Source: an uncultured Spirochaetota bacterium
GTDB lineage: Bacteria; Spirochaetota; Spirochaetia; Treponematales; UBA12059
Assembly (NCBI GenBank): GCA_937873275.1
Contig: CALMRC010000102.1
Location: forward strand, 1-62,637
Direction of reading: 5' to 3'
DNA length: 62,637 nucleotides
Positions 8,683 to 16,600 of this stretch are shown one piece after another. Position numbers and translations under genes: made by a program. The first letter of the stretch is position 1; every line of letters starts with the position of its first letter. Below the pieces are notes generated by a model. That model saw nothing but the letters and a program-made list of their open reading frames with translations, was not told the DNA's origin and did not search any database.

Positions 8683-9654
8683 CTATTTCGTGGCCACGAT
8701 CGCGTCGATCAGGTCCTTGCCCACGATGGGCTCGAAATCCTTCCAGACGCCCCCGACGGCCTTCTGGAACTCGGTGATGTCCTTCACCTCGTTGAAGATC
8801 ATCCCCTTGGCCTTGAGGTCCGCGACGGTCTTGTCGATCATCTCCCCCCAGAGCTTGTTGTGCTTCTCCATGGCCTCCAGGGCGGTCTGCTCGATCATGG
8901 TCTGCAGGTTACGGGGCAGGCTGTCGAAGAGCTTCTTGTTCATCATGAGGAAGTCGGGGATGGAGGAGTGGCGGGTGTAGCTGTAGTACTTCGCCACCTC
9001 CTGCATGTTGAAGGAAAGGACGGTCGGTTCGTTGTTCTCCCACCCGTCGATCACCTTGGTCTGGAGGGCGCTGTACACCTCGGACTGGCCCATGGGGACG
9101 GCGTTGCCGCCCAGGGCGTTGATCGTGTCGATGAGGGGCTTGCTCTGCATGACCCGGATCTTGAGGCCCTTGAGGTCCGCGGGGGTGTTGATCGGACCCT
9201 TGGAGGTCGTGATGGACCGGAATCCGGCGTCCATGAAGGCCAGTCCCTTGTATCCGGCCTTGTCCAGGTCGGCCATCAGGCGCTTGCCGATGGGACCCTG
9301 CAGGACCTTGTGCTGGTGGTCCAGGTTCCGCCAGATCAGGGGCAGGGAGATTACCTGGAAGGTCGGCGCGTACTGTCCCACCGGCCCGGAGGACACCTTC
9401 GCGAATTCCAGGGACCCGATCTTGATGGATTCGATGTAATCCTTTTCCTGGCCGAGCTGACCCGCGGGGAAGAGGGTCAGCTTTATGTCCCCGCCGCTTT
9501 TGCGGGCGAGCTCGTCGGCGAAGAAGACGAGGGCCTGGTGGACGGGGTGGGTGTCCGGCAGGACGGACGCCAGCTTCCAGTTGTACTTGGGAGCCCCGGC
9601 CGCCAGGGTCAAGGCAACCGCGGCCAGAAGGACGCAGGCGAGGAATCGTTTCAT
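8683..9654 (-). CDS. dctP: TRAP transporter periplasmic solute-binding protein (DctP)
   Basis: Binds the substrate in the periplasm and delivers it to DctQM. The 323 residues begin with a signal peptide (about 1-19), followed by a DctP-family fold. Recognisable positions are LPDTHPVHQALVFFADELA early in the chain, the LKGLKIRVMQS stretch near residue 165 whose Arg binds the substrate carboxylate in this family, and GWENNEPTV near 205. AAGGAGACC precedes the ATG. It is the first gene of dctPQM and is divergent from the SDR gene, with an operator-like dyad between them. DctP proteins with an accompanying sugar-type dehydrogenase commonly import uronates or related sugar acids; that is inference here. 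Confidence 0.95.
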   Translation of the reverse strand: MKRFLACVLLAAVALTLAAGAPKYNWKLASVLPDTHPVHQALVFFADELARKSGGDIKLTLFPAGQLGQEKDYIESIKIGSLEFAKVSSGPVGQYAPTFQVISLPLIWRNLDHQHKVLQGPIGKRLMADLDKAGYKGLAFMDAGFRSITTSKGPINTPADLKGLKIRVMQSKPLIDTINALGGNAVPMGQSEVYSALQTKVIDGWENNEPTVLSFNMQEVAKYYSYTRHSSIPDFLMMNKKLFDSLPRNLQTMIEQTALEAMEKHNKLWGEMIDKTVADLKAKGMIFNEVKDITEFQKAVGGVWKDFEPIVGKDLIDAIVATK

Positions 9655-9679
9655 GATGGTCTCCTTTGGTCGGTCATGA

Positions 9680-9713
9680 GTTCCGTATTATGGAACAACG
9701 TTTCACGATCAAA
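9680..9713. promoter_or_regulatory. Operator-like dyads between dctP and the SDR gene
   Basis: GTTCC-N7-GGAAC (9680-9696) overlaps TGGAACAACGTTTCA (9691-9705), which fits the TGRAAC-N3-GTTYCA pattern of KdgR/IclR-type operators. ACGATCAAA (9705-9713) continues it and recalls the GATCGT motif of the ula locus. The site lies in an AT-rich patch 26-59 bases before dctP. No IclR-family gene is in the window. Confidence 0.45.
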
Positions 9714-9779
9714 AATAGTGTAAAACCCTTTTCCCAAACGCGCAAGCCGAATTCCGACGCCCGGCGGCGTCCGCCGCGC

Positions 9780-9808
9780 TTGCCGACGATCCCGGGCGGC
9801 GTTAGACT
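9780..9808 (+). promoter_or_regulatory. Promoter for the SDR gene
   Basis: TTGCCG (9780-9785), 17-base spacer, TAGACT (9803-9808). The ATG is at 9832 after a GGGGGG ribosome site, giving a normal short leader. Confidence 0.5.
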
Positions 9809-9831
9809 GGGTTCGGAAAGGGGGGCACGGC

Positions 9832-10593
9832 ATGGATCCACTTCGCGGGAAAAAGGCCCTGGTGACGGGCGGCGGATCGGGCATCGGGAACGCCATCGTA
9901 CGGGAATTGGCGGCCCGGGGCGCGGAGGTCCTGATCCACTACTTCAAGAGCGGGGACTCCGCCCGGGCCCTTTCGGAGGAGATCCGCTCGGCCGGAGGTT
10001 CGGCCGAGGCCGTTCAAGCCGACCTCACCGGCGAGGACGGGGCACGGTCCCTGGCCGAGGTCGCGGAGCGGCGCTGGGGCAGCCTGGACGTCCTGGTGAA
10101 CAACACCGGGGACCTCGTGGGACGGCGGAAGCTGGAGGAGGCGGATCTCGATTTCTACCGCTCCGTGATGGCGGTGAACCTGGACTCCCTGGTGTTCGTG
10201 ACCCGCGCCCTGATCCCCCTTCTCCGGAAACCCGGGGCCGCGTCCATCGTCAACCTGTCCTCCCTGGCCGGCCGGAAGGGCGGACACGGAGGCTCCCTGG
10301 TCTATTCCACCGCCAAGGGCGCGGTCCTGTCCTTCACGCGCTCGCTTTCCACGGAGCTGGCCCCGGACGGGATCCGGGTGAACGCGGTGGCCCCCGGCCT
10401 CATCCTGGGATCCGCCTTCCACCGGATCCACACGACCGAGGAATCCAAGCGGGCGACCATCCGGGACATCCCCCTCCGTCGCGCCGGCACCTGCGAGGAC
10501 GTCGCCCGGGCCGTGGCCTTCCTGGCTGGCGAGTACGACGGATTCATCACGGGCGCCACCCTGGACATCAACGGCGGGGTTTACATGGCCTAG
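9832..10593 (+). CDS. Short-chain dehydrogenase/reductase (SDR)
   Basis: Classical NAD(P)-dependent oxidoreductase of 253 residues. It shows the cofactor motif TGGGSGIG (about 13-20), NNTG (about 90-93), the catalytic serine in NLSSLAG (about 140) and YSTAK (about 157-161) with the catalytic Tyr and Lys. C-terminal features VNAVAPG and FITGATLDINGG are typical of the FabG/gluconate-dehydrogenase-like group. In the cofactor region an HYFKSGDSA stretch follows beta-2, without an acidic residue at its end, which may favour NADP; this is uncertain. The gene is divergent from dctPQM across a shared regulatory region, so it probably oxidises or reduces the imported sugar acid. Substrate not determinable from sequence. 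Confidence 0.92.
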   Translation: MDPLRGKKALVTGGGSGIGNAIVRELAARGAEVLIHYFKSGDSARALSEEIRSAGGSAEAVQADLTGEDGARSLAEVAERRWGSLDVLVNNTGDLVGRRKLEEADLDFYRSVMAVNLDSLVFVTRALIPLLRKPGAASIVNLSSLAGRKGGHGGSLVYSTAKGAVLSFTRSLSTELAPDGIRVNAVAPGLILGSAFHRIHTTEESKRATIRDIPLRRAGTCEDVARAVAFLAGEYDGFITGATLDINGGVYMA

Positions 10594-10653
10594 CCCGGGG
10601 GCCCGGTTCCGGGGCGGCCGGGGCTTCGGCGGGCCCGGCCGTTCTCCCGCCTA

Positions 10654-12429
10654 TCAATCCACGGACCGCCCGTGGACCCGTTCCCGCTGTCCGTACCCGG
10701 TGTGGAGCAGGTGGTGGGCCTTCTCCGAGCAGGGAGAGCCGAGGAAGGTCTCGTACAACCGCTGGACCGCGGGATTCTCGTGGGATTTCCGGCTCCGCAG
10801 GCTCCGGTCCTCCCCGTAGAGGCCGCTCCCCCGTTCCTCCCGGGTGCCCAGGGTCGAGCCGAAGGGCTGCCCGCCCCCCCCGACGCAGCCCCCGGGGCAG
10901 GCCATGATCTCCACGAAGTGGTAGTCGCTCTTCCCCGTCGCGGCCAATTGGGCCTGGATCCGGTCCAGTATCCTGCGGGCGTTCCCGAGGCCGTGGGCCA
11001 CCGCCACCTTCAGCTCCAGGGTGCCCCCGTCCGGGAGCGGCAGGGGCACGACGGCCTCCTTGACCCCCTCCATCCCCCGCACGGGCAGGATGTCCACGTT
11101 TTCCAGCTCCCCCCCGGTCACCAGGTGGTAGGCCGTGCGCAGGGCCGCCTCCATGACACCCCCGGTCGCCCCGAAGATGGTGGCCGCCCCGGTGTACGAA
11201 CCCATCAGCTCGTCCGCGGGGGCTTCCTCGAGGTCCTCGAACCGGATGCCGGACTCCTTGATCATCCGGGCCAGTTCCCGGGTGGTCAGCACGAAGTCCA
11301 CGTCCTTGAAGCCGCTGGACCGCATCTCCGGCCGATCCGCCTCGAACTTCTTGGCCGTGCAGGGCATGACGGACACCGAAACGATCTCCGCGGGGTCGAG
11401 CCCCGCCTCCCGGGGGTAGTAGGTCTTCGCCAGGGCCCCGAACATCTGCTGGGGGCTCTTCGCGGAGGAGACCAGGCGCCGGAGCCCGGGATAGAAGGTC
11501 TCCATGAACTTGATCCACCCCGGCGAGCAGGACGTGATGACCGGCAGGTCCGGGCTCCCCGAGACGATGCGCTCTACGACCTCCGTCCCCTCCTCCAGGA
11601 TGCACACGTCCGCGGCGAAATTGGTGTCGAAGACCCGGTCGAAGCCCAGTTTCCGGAGGGCCGCGTGCATCCGGCCGGATACGACCGTGCCGGGGGGCAG
11701 GCCGAACTCCTCACCCAGGGCCGCCCGGATGGCGGGAGCCTCCTGCACGACCACGTGCTTCCGGGAATCCGCCAGGGCCCTGCGGACCTCCCGGGTATCG
11801 TCCCGGGAGGACAGGGCCCCCACGGGGCAGTAGACCACGCACTGGCCGCAGTTCACGCAGACGCTGTCCTCGATGGTCAGGTCGAAGGCGGTGCCGATCT
11901 TGGTATGGTAGCCCCGCCCGATCCGGGTGAGGTTGGCCACCCCCTGCACTTCCGTGCAGACCGATACGCAGCGGTTGCAGAGGATGCACTTGTTGGGGTC
12001 CCGGAGGACGATGCCCCCGTCGCTGCGCCGGGAATAGCCCTCCTTTGCGGGCATCCGGATCTCCCGGATCCCGAGGTCCTGGCCGATCCTCTGGAGGTCG
12101 CACTTTCCGTGCTTGTCGCAGATGGGGCAGTCCGCGGCATGGTCCGCCAGGATCAGTTCGATCAGGGTGCGGCGCGTGTCCATCACCCGGGGCGTGTTGG
12201 TCTGGACGCGCATCCCTTCCCCGATCGGGGTGCAGCAGGACCTCCGCACGCCCACGCCCTCGATCTCCACCACGCACATCCCGCAGGTGCCGTTCGGCTT
12301 GAGGTCGGGGTGGAAGCACAGGCTCGGCACCTCGTACCCCGCCGTACGGGCCGCCTGGAGGATCGTGGTCCCCTCCGGGACCTTCACCCCGACTCCGTTG
12401 ATGGTCAGCGAGACATCGCGAGCATCCAT
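10654..12429 (-). CDS. hydA: [FeFe]-hydrogenase catalytic subunit HydA (multimeric, NAD-linked type)
   Basis: Makes or consumes H2 at the H-cluster. In 591 residues: an N-terminal [2Fe-2S] domain (Cys about 38, 49, 52, 65, with NGTCGMC); a His/Cys-ligated [4Fe-4S] site (ADCPICDKHGKC, about 98-109); two ferredoxin clusters (CILCNRCVSVC and CVNCGQCVVYC, about 148-201); then H-cluster motifs TSCSPGW (299-305), MPCTAKKFE (355-363) and MACPGGCVGGGGQP (509-522). The canonical TSCCPGW has Ser in place of its second Cys. The C-terminal small-subunit-like region (SHENPAV to HHLLHTGY) is present. The start is the ATG after GACAGGAGG; it overlaps hydB by 25 bases. It works with HydB and HydC as a soluble NAD(P)H- and perhaps ferredoxin-linked enzyme. 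Maturation genes hydEFG are not in the window. Confidence 0.95.
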   Translation of the reverse strand: MDARDVSLTINGVGVKVPEGTTILQAARTAGYEVPSLCFHPDLKPNGTCGMCVVEIEGVGVRRSCCTPIGEGMRVQTNTPRVMDTRRTLIELILADHAADCPICDKHGKCDLQRIGQDLGIREIRMPAKEGYSRRSDGGIVLRDPNKCILCNRCVSVCTEVQGVANLTRIGRGYHTKIGTAFDLTIEDSVCVNCGQCVVYCPVGALSSRDDTREVRRALADSRKHVVVQEAPAIRAALGEEFGLPPGTVVSGRMHAALRKLGFDRVFDTNFAADVCILEEGTEVVERIVSGSPDLPVITSCSPGWIKFMETFYPGLRRLVSSAKSPQQMFGALAKTYYPREAGLDPAEIVSVSVMPCTAKKFEADRPEMRSSGFKDVDFVLTTRELARMIKESGIRFEDLEEAPADELMGSYTGAATIFGATGGVMEAALRTAYHLVTGGELENVDILPVRGMEGVKEAVVPLPLPDGGTLELKVAVAHGLGNARRILDRIQAQLAATGKSDYHFVEIMACPGGCVGGGGQPFGSTLGTREERGSGLYGEDRSLRSRKSHENPAVQRLYETFLGSPCSEKAHHLLHTGYGQRERVHGRSVD

Positions 12430-14072
12430 CGCTGGGCCTCCTGTCGTTCCTTCAGGACGTTGAAGCGGCATACCCCCGCCCGGCACTTCCCGTTCACGTG
12501 CTCCGCGAACTCCTCGCGGAAGTACCGGATCGCCGTGGCCAGGGGCAGGTAGGGCGACTGCCCCAGGGCGCAGTACGAGGCCACCTTCATGGCCGACGCG
12601 ATCTCCTCCAGGAGGTCGATGTCCGACATCCGGGCGGATCCGGTCCGGAAACCGTTCACGGCCCGGACAAGCCGTTCGTTGCCGATCCGGCAGGGGACGC
12701 AGGAGCCGCAGGACTCGTGGAGGAAGAAGTTCAGGATCCCGTGGACCATGTCCACGATGCAGGTCGTCTCGTCCATCACCAGCATGGATCCCGAGCCCAG
12801 GATGCCGCCTTTCTCCTTGAGGGCGTCGAAGTGCATGGCCTCGTCCAGGACGCTCGGGTCGAAGATGCCTCCGGAGGACCCGCCCACCTGGACGGCCTTG
12901 AGCCGCCGCCGGCCCCGGATGCCGCCCCCGAAGCCGTAGATGAGCTCCCGAAGGCTGGTCGTGGTCTCCATCTCGACCAGGCCCGGGCTGACCACGTGGC
13001 CGATGATCAGGTAGATCTTGGTGCCCGGGGACCGCTCGGTGCCGAACTGCCGGAACCAGGCGGCCCCGTTGCGCAGGATGGGCGGGACGTTGGCCAGGGT
13101 CTCCACGTTGTTCACCACCGTGGGCCGGCCCCAGAGACCCTCCGTGGTCGGGTAGGGAGGCTTGAGGCGGGGCGTACCGCGCTTGCCCTCCAGGGACTCG
13201 ATGAGGGCGGTCTCCTCCCCGCAGATGTAGGCCCCCGCCCCTTCCTTGACCTTCACCTCGAAGGAGAAGGACGAACCCAGGACGTTCGGGCCGAGGTAAC
13301 CCGCGTCCCGGGATAGCCGGATGGCGTTCTCCAGGCGGTCGATGGAGGTGCGGTATTCCCCCCGGACGTAGACGAAACCTTCCCGGGCCCCCGTGGCGTA
13401 CCCCGCCAAGGCCATGGCCTCCAGGATCCGGAAGGGGTCCCCCTCCAGGAGGATCCGGTCCTTGAAGGTGCCCGGCTCCCCCTCGTCGGCGTTGCAGATC
13501 ACGTACTTCCGGTCCCCCGGGGCGTCCTTCACGGCCTCCCACTTCATCCCCGTGGGAAAGCCCGCGCCTCCCCGTCCCCGCAGGCCGGACTCCTTGACGG
13601 TCTCCAGGACGCCCTCGGGGGTGCCGTTCCGCACCGCCTCCTCCAGGGCCTTGAAGCCGTCCCGGGACCGGTACTCGGACAGGCTTTCCGGGTCGACGGC
13701 GCCGACGTTGTCCAGGACCACCCGGCCGCGGCCCTTCTTGATGATCCCCTCCTTGCGGCGCCATTCCATGAGGCGCCGGGTCTCCGGGGAACCCAGGAAG
13801 AGCTCCTCCACGGGCTTGCCGTTGATGAAGTGCTGCTCCACGATGCGGGCCGCGTCCCCGGGCTTGAGGTTTCCGTAGTAGACCTCGTCGGGGTATACGA
13901 GCAGGCAGACGCCCCGTCCGCTGACCCCGAGATTGGCGGATTCCAGGATGCGGACGTCCTCCGATAGGAATTCCTTCCGGAGCTTGGCCTCCAACACCTC
14001 CTGGAACTCCCGGGCCCCGGCCTTCACCGCCTCCTCGCTCACGTCGAGGATCACGTGCATCAGGGGGATCAT
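12405..14072 (-). CDS. hydB: HydB/NuoF-like NADH- and FMN-binding hydrogenase subunit
   Basis: Diaphorase subunit passing electrons between NAD(H) and the hydrogenase. The 555 residues contain a short N-terminal thioredoxin-like segment that has lost the [2Fe-2S] cysteines, the NADH/FMN motifs GLRGRGGAGFPTG (about 164) and CNADEGEPGTFKDR, GAGAYICGEETALI, and the [4Fe-4S] ligands CGSCVPC (455-461) plus a Cys in SYCALG. Many HydB proteins continue with a two-cluster ferredoxin domain; this one stops about 25 residues after GKCRAGVC, so that domain is absent. It overlaps hydC by 4 bases (ATGA) and hydA by 25, a tightly coupled operon. Whether the trimer bifurcates electrons cannot be decided from sequence alone. 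Confidence 0.93.
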   Translation of the reverse strand: MIPLMHVILDVSEEAVKAGAREFQEVLEAKLRKEFLSEDVRILESANLGVSGRGVCLLVYPDEVYYGNLKPGDAARIVEQHFINGKPVEELFLGSPETRRLMEWRRKEGIIKKGRGRVVLDNVGAVDPESLSEYRSRDGFKALEEAVRNGTPEGVLETVKESGLRGRGGAGFPTGMKWEAVKDAPGDRKYVICNADEGEPGTFKDRILLEGDPFRILEAMALAGYATGAREGFVYVRGEYRTSIDRLENAIRLSRDAGYLGPNVLGSSFSFEVKVKEGAGAYICGEETALIESLEGKRGTPRLKPPYPTTEGLWGRPTVVNNVETLANVPPILRNGAAWFRQFGTERSPGTKIYLIIGHVVSPGLVEMETTTSLRELIYGFGGGIRGRRRLKAVQVGGSSGGIFDPSVLDEAMHFDALKEKGGILGSGSMLVMDETTCIVDMVHGILNFFLHESCGSCVPCRIGNERLVRAVNGFRTGSARMSDIDLLEEIASAMKVASYCALGQSPYLPLATAIRYFREEFAEHVNGKCRAGVCRFNVLKERQEAQRWMLAMSR

Positions 14073-14530
14073 GGCTCCTCCCTTCGTTTCCGGTCGATGA
14101 TCTCCCGGAGCCGCACTCCGTCGAGGTTCCCGTAGATCTCCCCGTCGATCATCATCGCCGGGGCGATCCCGCAGGTTCCCAGGCAGCTGGACATCTCGAG
14201 GGTGAACAGTCCGTCCTCGGTCGTGTCGCCGAATTCCACCCCCAGGTACTCCCGGAGTTCGTCCCGGATGGTCCGTCCCCCCATGAGGTGGCAGGGCGGC
14301 GAAGCGCAGACCCGGACGACGTGACGGCCCCGGGGCTGGACCGAGAACATCGAATAGAAGGTGGCCACTCCGTAGACGAAGCTGTACGGCAGCTCCAGGT
14401 AATCGGCCACCTCCCGGATTTCCGGTTCGTCCAGGAAATTCCGGGTGCTGTCGTTCTGGACCCTGTGCAGGATCGCGAGCAGGTTGTCCTGGGTCGGTTC
14501 CAGGGAACGGACGATCTGGCGGGTCGTCAT
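14069..14530 (-). CDS. hydC: HydC/NuoE-like [2Fe-2S] hydrogenase subunit
   Basis: Small electron-transfer subunit, 153 residues, thioredoxin-like fold with one [2Fe-2S] cluster. The ligands are C-A-S-P-P-C (about 80-85) and C-L-G-T-C (about 117-121), preceded by the helical NuoE N-terminal domain with YSFVYGVATFYSMFS. First gene of hydCBA; AAAGGAGGATCC lies before the ATG. A promoter lies far upstream (14774-14802), leaving a leader of about 237 bases. Partners are HydB and HydA immediately downstream with overlapping starts. Confidence 0.95.
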   Translation of the reverse strand: MTTRQIVRSLEPTQDNLLAILHRVQNDSTRNFLDEPEIREVADYLELPYSFVYGVATFYSMFSVQPRGRHVVRVCASPPCHLMGGRTIRDELREYLGVEFGDTTEDGLFTLEMSSCLGTCGIAPAMMIDGEIYGNLDGVRLREIIDRKRREEP

Positions 14531-14767
14531 GGGGATCCTCCTTTCGGCGGACGGGATGGACCGGACCGGCGGGAAGGGGAGGAGGGGTCTTCGGCGGGAA
14601 GCGAGGGTCCGCCCCGGGGAGGGACGGAGGAGGAAGAGCCGGACGGAATCACTGGGAACCCGTCGGACACCGAGGCAGCCTCCCCGGTCGGGAATCCGTG
14701 CAGCCCGGGATGTCGTGGCGCCGGCCGTCCGCGGTCGACCGGTCGGCCGGCCCGCGGTAGTTGTTCG
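14531..14767 (-). other. Long GC-rich untranslated leader of hydCBA
   Basis: If the promoter at 14774-14802 is used, about 237 bases are transcribed before hydC. They hold no convincing gene. The clearest structure is GCCGGCCG (14720-14727) pairing with CGGCCGGC (14744-14751) around the internal palindrome CGGTCGACCG. I do not recognise a known riboswitch. Together with 14803-15044 this is a gene-free stretch of about 510 bases; the other half carries the ulaD regulatory sites. Confidence 0.4.
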
Positions 14768-14773
14768 GTAGAA

Positions 14774-14802
14774 AGTATCCCTTCGAGAGTTTCATCTGTC
14801 AA
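14774..14802 (-). promoter_or_regulatory. Promoter of hydCBA
   Basis: On the minus strand: TTGACA (14802-14797), 17-base spacer, GATACT (14779-14774). The -35 box is a perfect consensus. I see no Rex-type TTGTGA/TCACAA dyad nearby. Confidence 0.65.
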
Positions 14803-14904
14803 TACGACTCCCGCGCCCCGGGCGGAGCGGGGAACGGGGACGTGCGATCCGGGGATCGGGCATCGGGGCCCGGCTTCTTCTGGTTACAAGTGAGCACAAT
14901 AGTG

Positions 14905-14929
14905 ATCGTTTGATGGCCCTCGAAACGAT
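14905..14929. promoter_or_regulatory. Operator-like dyad upstream of ulaD
   Basis: ATCGTTT (14905-14911) and AAACGAT (14923-14929) form a perfect inverted repeat with 11 bases between. The core GATCGTTT recurs near the deoR-type gene and the FGGY kinase (24000-24007 and, inverted, 24930-24937), with GATCGTTC at the rbsB-like promoter (23889-23896). It lies about 36 bases upstream of the ulaD -35 box. A common regulator, probably the DeoR-family protein encoded at 24025-24801, is inferred. Confidence 0.45.
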
Positions 14930-14965
14930 GAATTCGATAATCGATGTTTAAAACGAACAAATAAG

Positions 14966-14994
14966 TTGCAAATATTTGAATATAGGTCTACAAT
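14966..14994 (+). promoter_or_regulatory. Promoter of the ulaDEF operon
   Basis: TTGCAA (14966-14971), 17-base spacer, TACAAT (14989-14994), in an AT-rich stretch about 50 bases before the ulaD ATG. A good match to the vegetative consensus. Confidence 0.7.
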
Positions 14995-15044
14995 TCGACC
15001 AAAATCTGGTTCATTCGTTCATATTTTGCCCAAAGGAGTACCCC

Positions 15045-15722
15045 ATGGCACTGCCCCTGCTTCAGCTCGCCCTGGACAACAAGACCCTGCCGGACGCCCT
15101 GGTCTCCACCCGGCTCCTGGCCTCGGAGGTGGACGTGCTGGAGGCCGGTACCATACTCTGCTGCTCCGAGGGCATGCAGGCGGTTCGCTGCCTGAAGGCC
15201 CTCTACCCGGACCGGATCGTCCTTGCGGACATCAAGGCCGCGGACGCGGGTACCATCCTGGCCAACATGGTCTATGACGCGGGGGCGGACTGGATGACCG
15301 TGATCTGCTGTGCCCCCATCGCCACGGTTGAAAGCGCCCTGGCCGCCGCCAAAACCCGCAACGACGCGGGCAAGACCGGGGGGGTGCCCCGGGACGTCCA
15401 GGTCGAGCTGACGGGCTCCTGGACCTGGGAGGAAGCCGCGGCCTGGAGATCCGCGGGGGTGCGCCAGGTCGTGTACCACCGGGGCCGGGACGCCCAGGCG
15501 GCCGGCCAGTCCTGGGGCGAGGAGGACCTGTCCAAGATCCGCCGCCTGGCGGACATGGGCTTCGACCTTTCCATCACCGGGGGCCTCGTGGAGGACGACC
15601 TGCCCCTCTTCAAGGGCATCCCCGTGAAGGTCTTCATCTCCGGGCGCTCCATCCGGGACGCCGCGGATCCCGCCGCCGCCGCCCGGTCCTTCAAGGCCCG
15701 GATCGCCGAGCTCTGGGGTTAG
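15045..15722 (+). CDS. ulaD: 3-keto-L-gulonate-6-phosphate decarboxylase
   Basis: Converts 3-keto-L-gulonate 6-phosphate to L-xylulose 5-phosphate and CO2. The 225-residue chain is collinear with the E. coli UlaD/SgbH sequences as I recall them, with family blocks [16 protein letters not shown] (the D-x-K-x-x-D catalytic motif, about 62-67), [38 protein letters not shown] and [10 protein letters not shown]. The close match favours KGPDC over hexulose-phosphate synthase. AAAGGAG precedes the ATG at 15045; an upstream in-frame ATG at 14976 lies before the promoter -10 box and is rejected. First gene of ulaD-ulaE-ulaF, 2 bases from ulaE. Together with UlaG and the FGGY kinase it points to L-ascorbate or diketo/ketogulonate catabolism. 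Confidence 0.95.
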   Translation: MALPLLQLALDNKTLPDALVSTRLLASEVDVLEAGTILCCSEGMQAVRCLKALYPDRIVLADIKAADAGTILANMVYDAGADWMTVICCAPIATVESALAAAKTRNDAGKTGGVPRDVQVELTGSWTWEEAAAWRSAGVRQVVYHRGRDAQAAGQSWGEEDLSKIRRLADMGFDLSITGGLVEDDLPLFKGIPVKVFISGRSIRDAADPAAAARSFKARIAELWG

Positions 15723-15724
15723 GC

Positions 15725-16600
15725 GTGGACGAGCGGCCCCGAACCCTGCCTCCCCGGATCGGGATCTACGAGAAGGCCCTGCCGGCGGGGCTCGACTGGC
15801 CCGGGATGCTCCGGGCGGCCCGGGAGGCGGGGTACGAGTACGTGGAGATGTCCGTGGACGAGACGGACGCCCGGCTGGCCCGCCTGGAGTGGACGGCGGC
15901 GGAGCGGGCGTCGTTCCGTCAGGTGGTGGCGGATTCCGGGCTCCGGGTGCCCTCGATGTGCCTGTCCGGGCACCGGCGCTATCCGTTCGGAAGCGTGGAT
16001 CCGGCCGTACGGAAGCGCGCCCGGGAGATCCTGGCCCGGGCCGTGGACCTGGCCGCGGATACGGGGATCCGGACCATCCAGCTGGCGGGCTACGACGTCT
16101 ACTACGAGCCGTCGACCCCGGAGACCCGGGCGCGGTTCGAGGAGGGGCTGGCCTGGGCTGTGGAGCTGGCGGAGCGGGCCCAGGTCTGCGTCGCCCTGGA
16201 GATCATGGACACGCCCTTCCTGGGCACGATCACCCGGTGGCTCCGGTTCGCGGAGAAACTGCCCTCCGCCTGGTTCCAGGTCTACCCGGACATCGGGAAC
16301 CTCTCGGCCTGGGCCGAGGACGTGGCCGGGGAATTGGCGAAGGCCCGGGGCCGGATCGCGGCGGTCCACCTGAAGGACACGCTGAGGCCCCGGCCGGGCT
16401 TCCCGGGGAAGTTCCGGGAGGTTCCCTTCGGGACCGGATGCGTGGACTTCCCGGGGGCCTTCCGCGCCCTGCGGTCGATCGGGTATCGTGGCTCGTACCT
16501 GGTCGAGATGTGGACGGACCGGTCCCCGGACCCGGCCGCGGAGATCCGGGCCGCCCGGGAATGGATCCTGGGCCGGATGCGGGAAGGAGGCATCGCGTGA
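15725..16600 (+). CDS. ulaE: L-xylulose-5-phosphate 3-epimerase (UlaE/SgbU type)
   Basis: Epimerises L-xylulose 5-phosphate to L-ribulose 5-phosphate. A TIM-barrel AP-endonuclease-2-fold protein of 291 residues with the family features GIYEKALP, EMSVDETDARLARLEW, MCLSGHRRYPFGS, a metal-ligand Glu in VALEIMDTPF (about 159), YPDIGNLSAW, HLKDT and a C-terminal E in YLVEMW. These match the UlaE/SgbU/UlaE-like hexulose-6-phosphate isomerase group closely. The start is GTG, 2 bases after ulaD. The stop overlaps the ulaF start by 4 bases (GTGA). The position between ulaD and ulaF is the same as in the E. coli ula and yia-sgb operons. Confidence 0.93.
   Translation: MDERPRTLPPRIGIYEKALPAGLDWPGMLRAAREAGYEYVEMSVDETDARLARLEWTAAERASFRQVVADSGLRVPSMCLSGHRRYPFGSVDPAVRKRAREILARAVDLAADTGIRTIQLAGYDVYYEPSTPETRARFEEGLAWAVELAERAQVCVALEIMDTPFLGTITRWLRFAEKLPSAWFQVYPDIGNLSAWAEDVAGELAKARGRIAAVHLKDTLRPRPGFPGKFREVPFGTGCVDFPGAFRALRSIGYRGSYLVEMWTDRSPDPAAEIRAAREWILGRMREGGIA

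Noticed and set aside
10654-13764. A 1036-codon hydrogenase frame starting far upstream of hydA
   Set aside because: The upstream 440 codons are an out-of-frame reading of hydB. The ATG at 12429 with GGAGG begins exactly at the conserved [2Fe-2S] domain.
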